Of a stretch of DNA of 35,809 nucleotides, positions 32,188-35,809 are shown piece by piece. The stretch is from Gonium pectorale (Eukaryota > Chlorophyta > Chlorophyceae > Chlamydomonadales > Volvocaceae), in the NCBI GenBank assembly GCA_001584585.1, contig LSYV01000057.1, forward strand, positions 619,636-655,444, read 5' to 3'. Each line of letters starts with the position of its first letter. Position 1 is the first letter of the stretch. The notes under the pieces are model-generated. The model was not told where the DNA came from. It worked only from the letters and a program-made list of their open reading frames with translations, and did no database searches. The position numbers were made by a program, and so were the translations under genes.

Positions 32188-32428
32188 GATGACCCGTTGA
32201 CTGCGGTGCCAATGTATAGCTCACTACTGCGCTTCGGGAGGTCGGGGATGTGATGGTGGTTCTGGAGCATCGTCACTCCGAACCGAGCACCAACGGTCGT
32301 GTGGCGAGGTCACCTTGAGGTGCCGTACGACCCTAGTTGGCCCAGCTCTCGGCTCAGATAGGGATGCAGGGGCCCTTTTGTTGCCTCGCACATAACTTCC
32401 TCTGAACACTTAGCAGGTACACACAGTC

Positions 32429-32686
32429 ATGCCGTTGACAGAAGCAATTATCCTGAAGTCACTAGATGTGTCAGCATTCACCCTTGCAAGTGGAATTGGC
32501 TCGCTTGCAATCTACCAGGGATGCAAAGCCATGGCCTCTTCCATTAAGGACGCGGGCCAGTCCGTGGAGCGTGGCCTGACGAACATGATGTCGGGCTTAT
32601 GTGCTGACCACATGGAGTCCGCTTTCGATAACCTGGGGGTCCACATCCGCAAGGCGTTCGGTCGCTGGGACGAGACCAAGCACTAA
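32429..32686 (+). CDS. Small ORF, 85 residues, function unknown
   Basis: An uninterrupted ATG-to-TAA frame encodes 85 residues with mixed but sensible codon use, in a region of lower GC than the rest. The start reads MPLTEAIILKSLDVSAFTLA; it continues SGIGSLAIYQGCKAMASSIK and ends IRKAFGRWDETKH. The N-terminal 35 residues are mildly hydrophobic with small residues (Gly, Ala, Ser) spaced as in a helix-packing surface. The rest is amphipathic and charged. There is no recognisable family. A possible acceptor (CACACAG) lies two bases before the ATG, so upstream exons could exist, but none was identified. It sits 240 bp after the telomere-type repeat. It may be a real small gene or the last exon of one. 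Confidence 0.45.
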   Translation: MPLTEAIILKSLDVSAFTLASGIGSLAIYQGCKAMASSIKDAGQSVERGLTNMMSGLCADHMESAFDNLGVHIRKAFGRWDETKH

Positions 32687-34332
32687 ACGAAGGTCTGTTT
32701 GCAAGGTCTGCGCACCTGGCAACCACGGCAAGCCCCGCTAGTCCTCTAAATCAGGCGCATGGCTGGTTAGCAACTATGCATAAGCCGCTGGGGCTATTGG
32801 GGCTGCCAGATTTTCTTGTTCATAAACTCTGCCACAAGCTGTGTTAGACTCGTCTTTGCTTTACTATGATCATAAGATCTTTCGGAGCAGCACAGCCGCT
32901 CCTGGCCTGACCTCTTGACCCAGGCGGGGCCCGAGAAGACGTGCCATGCCAATAGACAGTGGCGTTGCGGCCTCAAGGCAGCGGCTTTCAACTTCCGAAG
33001 TTAAGGGCTTTTGCGTGCTAATGGTCGACACAGCACCTAGTGTAGCACGACGGAGGGCAACGGGGTTTGCTACTGGTGATGCTGGCGTCTTGGGGAATTC
33101 ATGTGCATCTGTATGCTGCTATAAAGAGAAGCTGCGACCACGTGTTGTATGAGTGCCGGGGACCCTGGCAAGCAACGGCTGACCCAATGGGCAGGAGGAG
33201 GGGATGAGGGGGAGGAGTAGAGCGAAGGGTGCGGGCACTCCTGTCCCGCCTGCAGAAGGGGGGCTGCCCACTGCACGCGTGCGTGTATATGTGTGTGCGT
33301 GTGTTATGCGTGTGTCACGCCATAGCGCGTGATATGCAGAACGCGTGCTGTGCGGCATGCCTATTGAGCATGCCCCTGTTTTTGTGGTGTGAGTTGTTGT
33401 CGCGCGGACTGACTCATGCCATGGCAGTCCCGGACATGAGGATGAACCGCTAGGCGCACCTGGTAGTCGCAGGTAGCGCGTGTCTTGTGTGTATTTGGAC
33501 TTAGCACTGGCTTCCCGATGTACGGTTAGCGGTTACGGAAGCGGATAAGGATTGCAGGCAAGGGCCTTGTTTGTACGGCACTTGCCGCGCTCACGCTGAC
33601 GTTCGTAGTTCATCACGAGCGGTGCCTTTTGGAGTTGCCACTGGCATTACAGCTTGCCTGCCGAAAGACCCATTGTAAGTTCAGAGTCGTAGTCTGTCGC
33701 GTCTCTGACCCTGCGTGCCCTGAAGGCACACGTCGCTCCACCAGCTTCTGCTGCGTGAGAGTAGCCCATCGCGTATCTACCCACCGCGCCAAGACCAGCG
33801 GTATGTGTTTTAGAACAGGATGTGACGGAAGCGTGCATGGCAGGAAGCGCATGTGTGGGTGTGGGTGCTCGTGTTTTGACAAAGTGCATGTATGGACTGG
33901 TGGGCAGACTGAGCAATGTGGACTGAGCATTTCGTAATAGGAAGTGCTGGATGCATACGGACGAGAGCTTTGTAACGAACGAAGCCTGGAAAGTCTGCTT
34001 TCTGGTTGGAGCGCCCGCCGTGAAGCGTATTGAAGTCCTCCACGTCATTCTCCTAAGTAAACGCTGGTGCAATCAACCCTTGCTTGTGTGAGTAATATGC
34101 ATATATTCTCCATTCGAGGTGGATGCAAAAAGGTAGCACAGCACGCCTGTATAATAGAGCACAGGATGGGGTTGGTGGTCTTGGCCACAGTTATGGTTGT
34201 TGGAGTAGCTGCCTTCAACGGCCCCACTCCCCCAACCGCTCCGGCCCAGGCCCTGCCTTCCAGCCAAGGTACCGTGGGACACCCACGAGGCAGCCCTGAA
34301 CCCGGACCCAATGAAGCCGAGGGCCTTTCCAG

Positions 34333-34437
34333 CCCGGGCGCCCGTCCCATTCCGCCGATGTTGGCCAGGGGAGATCAGGGGAGATGTTGGCCCCCTGATG
34401 TTGGCTGATGTCGGCAGGGGGAGTCCCAAACCAGTCC
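34333..34437 (+). repeat. R2 repeat copy 2, with internal insert
   Basis: CCCGGGCGCCCGTCCCATTC, then CGCCGATGTTGGCC, then an insert with GGGGAGATCAGGGGAGATG, then GATGTTGGCTGATGTCGGC and GAGTCCCAAACCAGTCC. Outside the insert it follows 31641-31710 closely. Confidence 0.7.
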
Positions 34438-34559
34438 CGCCATATTCCGGCCGTGCAAACTGAAGGACAGTATGGGATGTCGCGAGCGCGGAGATAGAAG
34501 CTCCACTGCCATACGCGGTAGGAACCAGGGGAGAGGGGAGTGGTAGGAACGTCTCTTCA

Positions 34560-34650
34560 TCTGCCCTGCTTTGTACCCGCCCGCCCTACTGGAAACGTCG
34601 CGCTTTGTGTATGTCCGTAGATGCGGGTCCCTCTTTCTTGGCTTCTTTTC
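34560..34650 (+). repeat. R1 repeat copy
   Basis: TCTGCCCTGCTTTGTACCCG, then CCCGCCCTACTGGAAACGTC, then GCGCTTTGTGTATGTCCGTAG, then ATGCGGGTCCCTCTTTCTTG. It matches the 31032 copy and the foldback arms, with a small deletion in the GGGCGTG part. Confidence 0.65.
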
Positions 34651-34956
34651 GTATCTCATCTTCCGAGGTCGGTGCGAGGCCCATGCGTCGGTTCCAGAGG
34701 TTTTCGACCCTGACCGTGGGACCCTTCACGCGATTACACTGAGTCCAGAGCGGACCAGTGCGGCGAGGTATGACACTTCGTCACTTTGCGTGAACAAAAC
34801 CTCGAGCCGTACAACATGAAAACTGAACACCACCGGAGTCAACGCGCACCCACGCTGTATTATATGCTTCTTGGTTGCCGAACAGGGGCGTCCCGTTTTG
34901 AATCCGACTGTTCTAAACTTCTAATCCTAAACACGAAACCCAGCTTTCTGAGCACG

Positions 34957-35539
34957 ATGACGCAGGATGTTGAGCAACCGCTGCTTCAGGAGATGCACAA
35001 AGGTGCTCAGGTCCCGGAACAGCAGCTGCAGGAGGAGCAGCGCAAGCAGCAGCACAAGGACAAGGACAAGGAGCAGGAGCAGGAGCTGCCGATCAAACAG
35101 CAGCTGCAGCAGCTGATGTATACAGAGCGGCGGATCGCCGTTCGGCAGGCGGGTAAGTTGCTCTCAAGCGGCCGGGGTCGCGCTGTCTGGGACTGGTTGC
35201 TCCCTCTGCCGGTGCCCCCGGTCGTGGCGGCACTGCTGGCGAAGGACCTAGTGGGCCCCATGACCCTAGTGGGCTTCGTGGCTCCCTCTGTGCGCGCGCG
35301 CACCTCCTCCAACCCCACAGAAGCAGGACTGGAGCATGGCTTATGGACATGTGTCCCCTCCTGTTCCCCCACCCCCAGAGGTCAGGCTGGCTGAACTGCT
35401 GGCTCTTGTCAACTGCATTCTGACGGCCACCGGGGCCACGACCATGCCGATATGGGGGGTGGCTCTCTTAATATGTGGCATCTACTTTGTTTTTAGGGGT
35501 TGGAATTACTGGGTTCACAAACGCGCCGCTCTGGCGTGA
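34957..35539 (+). CDS. Two-exon small membrane protein, 118 residues, function unknown
   Basis: Exons 34957-35152 and 35379-35539 (stop TGA) join with a codon split after its first base. The donor is G then GTAAGTTG and the acceptor is CCACCCCCAG. Residues 1-65 are hydrophilic, with a Gln/Glu/Lys/Asp-rich stretch (QQLQEEQRKQQHKDKDKEQE, about 22-41) likely to form a helix or coiled coil. Residues 70-88 (AELLALVNCILTATG onward) and 89-107 (PIWGVALLICGIYFVFRGW) are hydrophobic and separated by a short TTMP turn, which fits a two-helix membrane hairpin. A short basic tail (VHKRAALA) follows. EQPLL near the N-terminus resembles an acidic dileucine sorting signal. There is no recognisable family. 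An in-frame ATG at 34816 would add 47 residues without helix or charge pattern, so 34957 is preferred. Confidence 0.65.
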
Positions 35540-35809
35540 GCGCCGCCGCACGCTTGTCCCGTGCAGCCGTCGGCGTCGTAGCTAGGCTGGGTGGCCCCAG
35601 GGTCGCAAGCCACCCCTCTTTCACAGCCTGCTGGTGGCCACTGATGAGTGATGGCGGACACGACGTACGGGGCGCAGGGTGCACGGGTTGCAAGAGGCCA
35701 AGGCGTCTGTCGTATGTGTGGATCCGGCATGATTGAAGAGGAGGTTCATGTCGTCTTTGTGATACGAATGATAGTCTGCATCGTGGGTGTGGTCTCTCTC
35801 TTGGTCATT

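Larger units (their letters stand above)
30268..32428. other. Repeat-rich, gene-poor interval right of the PPR gene
   Basis: The left end should hold the PPR promoter. Two R1 copies (31032-31132, 31152-31240), one R2 copy (31641-31710) and a telomere-type repeat (32162-32187) occupy parts of it. No ORF combines codon bias with plausible splicing. Confidence 0.5.
32687..34956. other. Gene-poor interval with R1 and R2 copies
   Basis: No well supported gene is present. It holds a TG-rich patch at about 33280-33320, an R2 copy (34333-34437), an R1 copy (34560-34650) and an ORF from 34166 whose start resembles a secretory signal (reported as a finding). The right end presumably contains the promoter of the gene at 34957. 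Confidence 0.45.

Overview
The window looks like nuclear DNA of a volvocine or other chlamydomonadalean green alga. It is very GC-rich, and genes are split by many short introns with GTGAG-type donors and pyrimidine-rich AG acceptors. Exons use mostly G/C in the third codon position. Several proteins carry long Gln/Ala/Gly/Ser-rich tracts, and a short plant/green-alga type telomere repeat (TTTTAGGG followed by two TTTAGGG) is present. All gene models below were built by joining exons by eye with reading-phase checks; none has transcript support here.

Layout. (1) 57-1976, + strand: the 3' end of an RCC1-repeat protein gene that continues off the left edge. (2) 5733-9807, - strand: a 1,191-residue Gln-rich nuclear-type protein of unknown function with an AT-hook-like RGRP motif. 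(3) 14272-19493, - strand: a roughly 1,075-residue protein with a long disordered N-terminal region joined to a myo-inositol oxygenase (MIOX) fold. Four of the six di-iron ligands known from animal MIOX are replaced, so it is probably a pseudoenzyme. (4) 23638-26198, - strand: POP5, a subunit of RNase P/MRP, in seven exons. (5) 28469-30267, - strand: a compact pentatricopeptide repeat (PPR) protein with an organelle-type leader, in five exons. (6) 32429-32686, + strand: an 85-residue small ORF of unknown function. (7) 34957-35539, + strand: a two-exon gene for a 118-residue protein with a charged Gln-rich N-terminus and a predicted two-helix membrane anchor.

The gene-free stretches hold dispersed repeats rather than recognisable transposon genes. 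One family (R1) has five copies, one of them arranged as a foldback. A second family (R2) has two copies near R1 copies. TG-rich repeat modules sit in the RCC1 intron and elsewhere, and one intron of the MIOX-like gene appears to be built from two diverged tandem units.

There is no operon logic. RCC1 and the Gln-rich gene are convergent, the four central genes all lie on the minus strand, and the right third is a repeat-rich, gene-poor area with two small genes. The most notable item is the MIOX-like protein with a disabled metal site.
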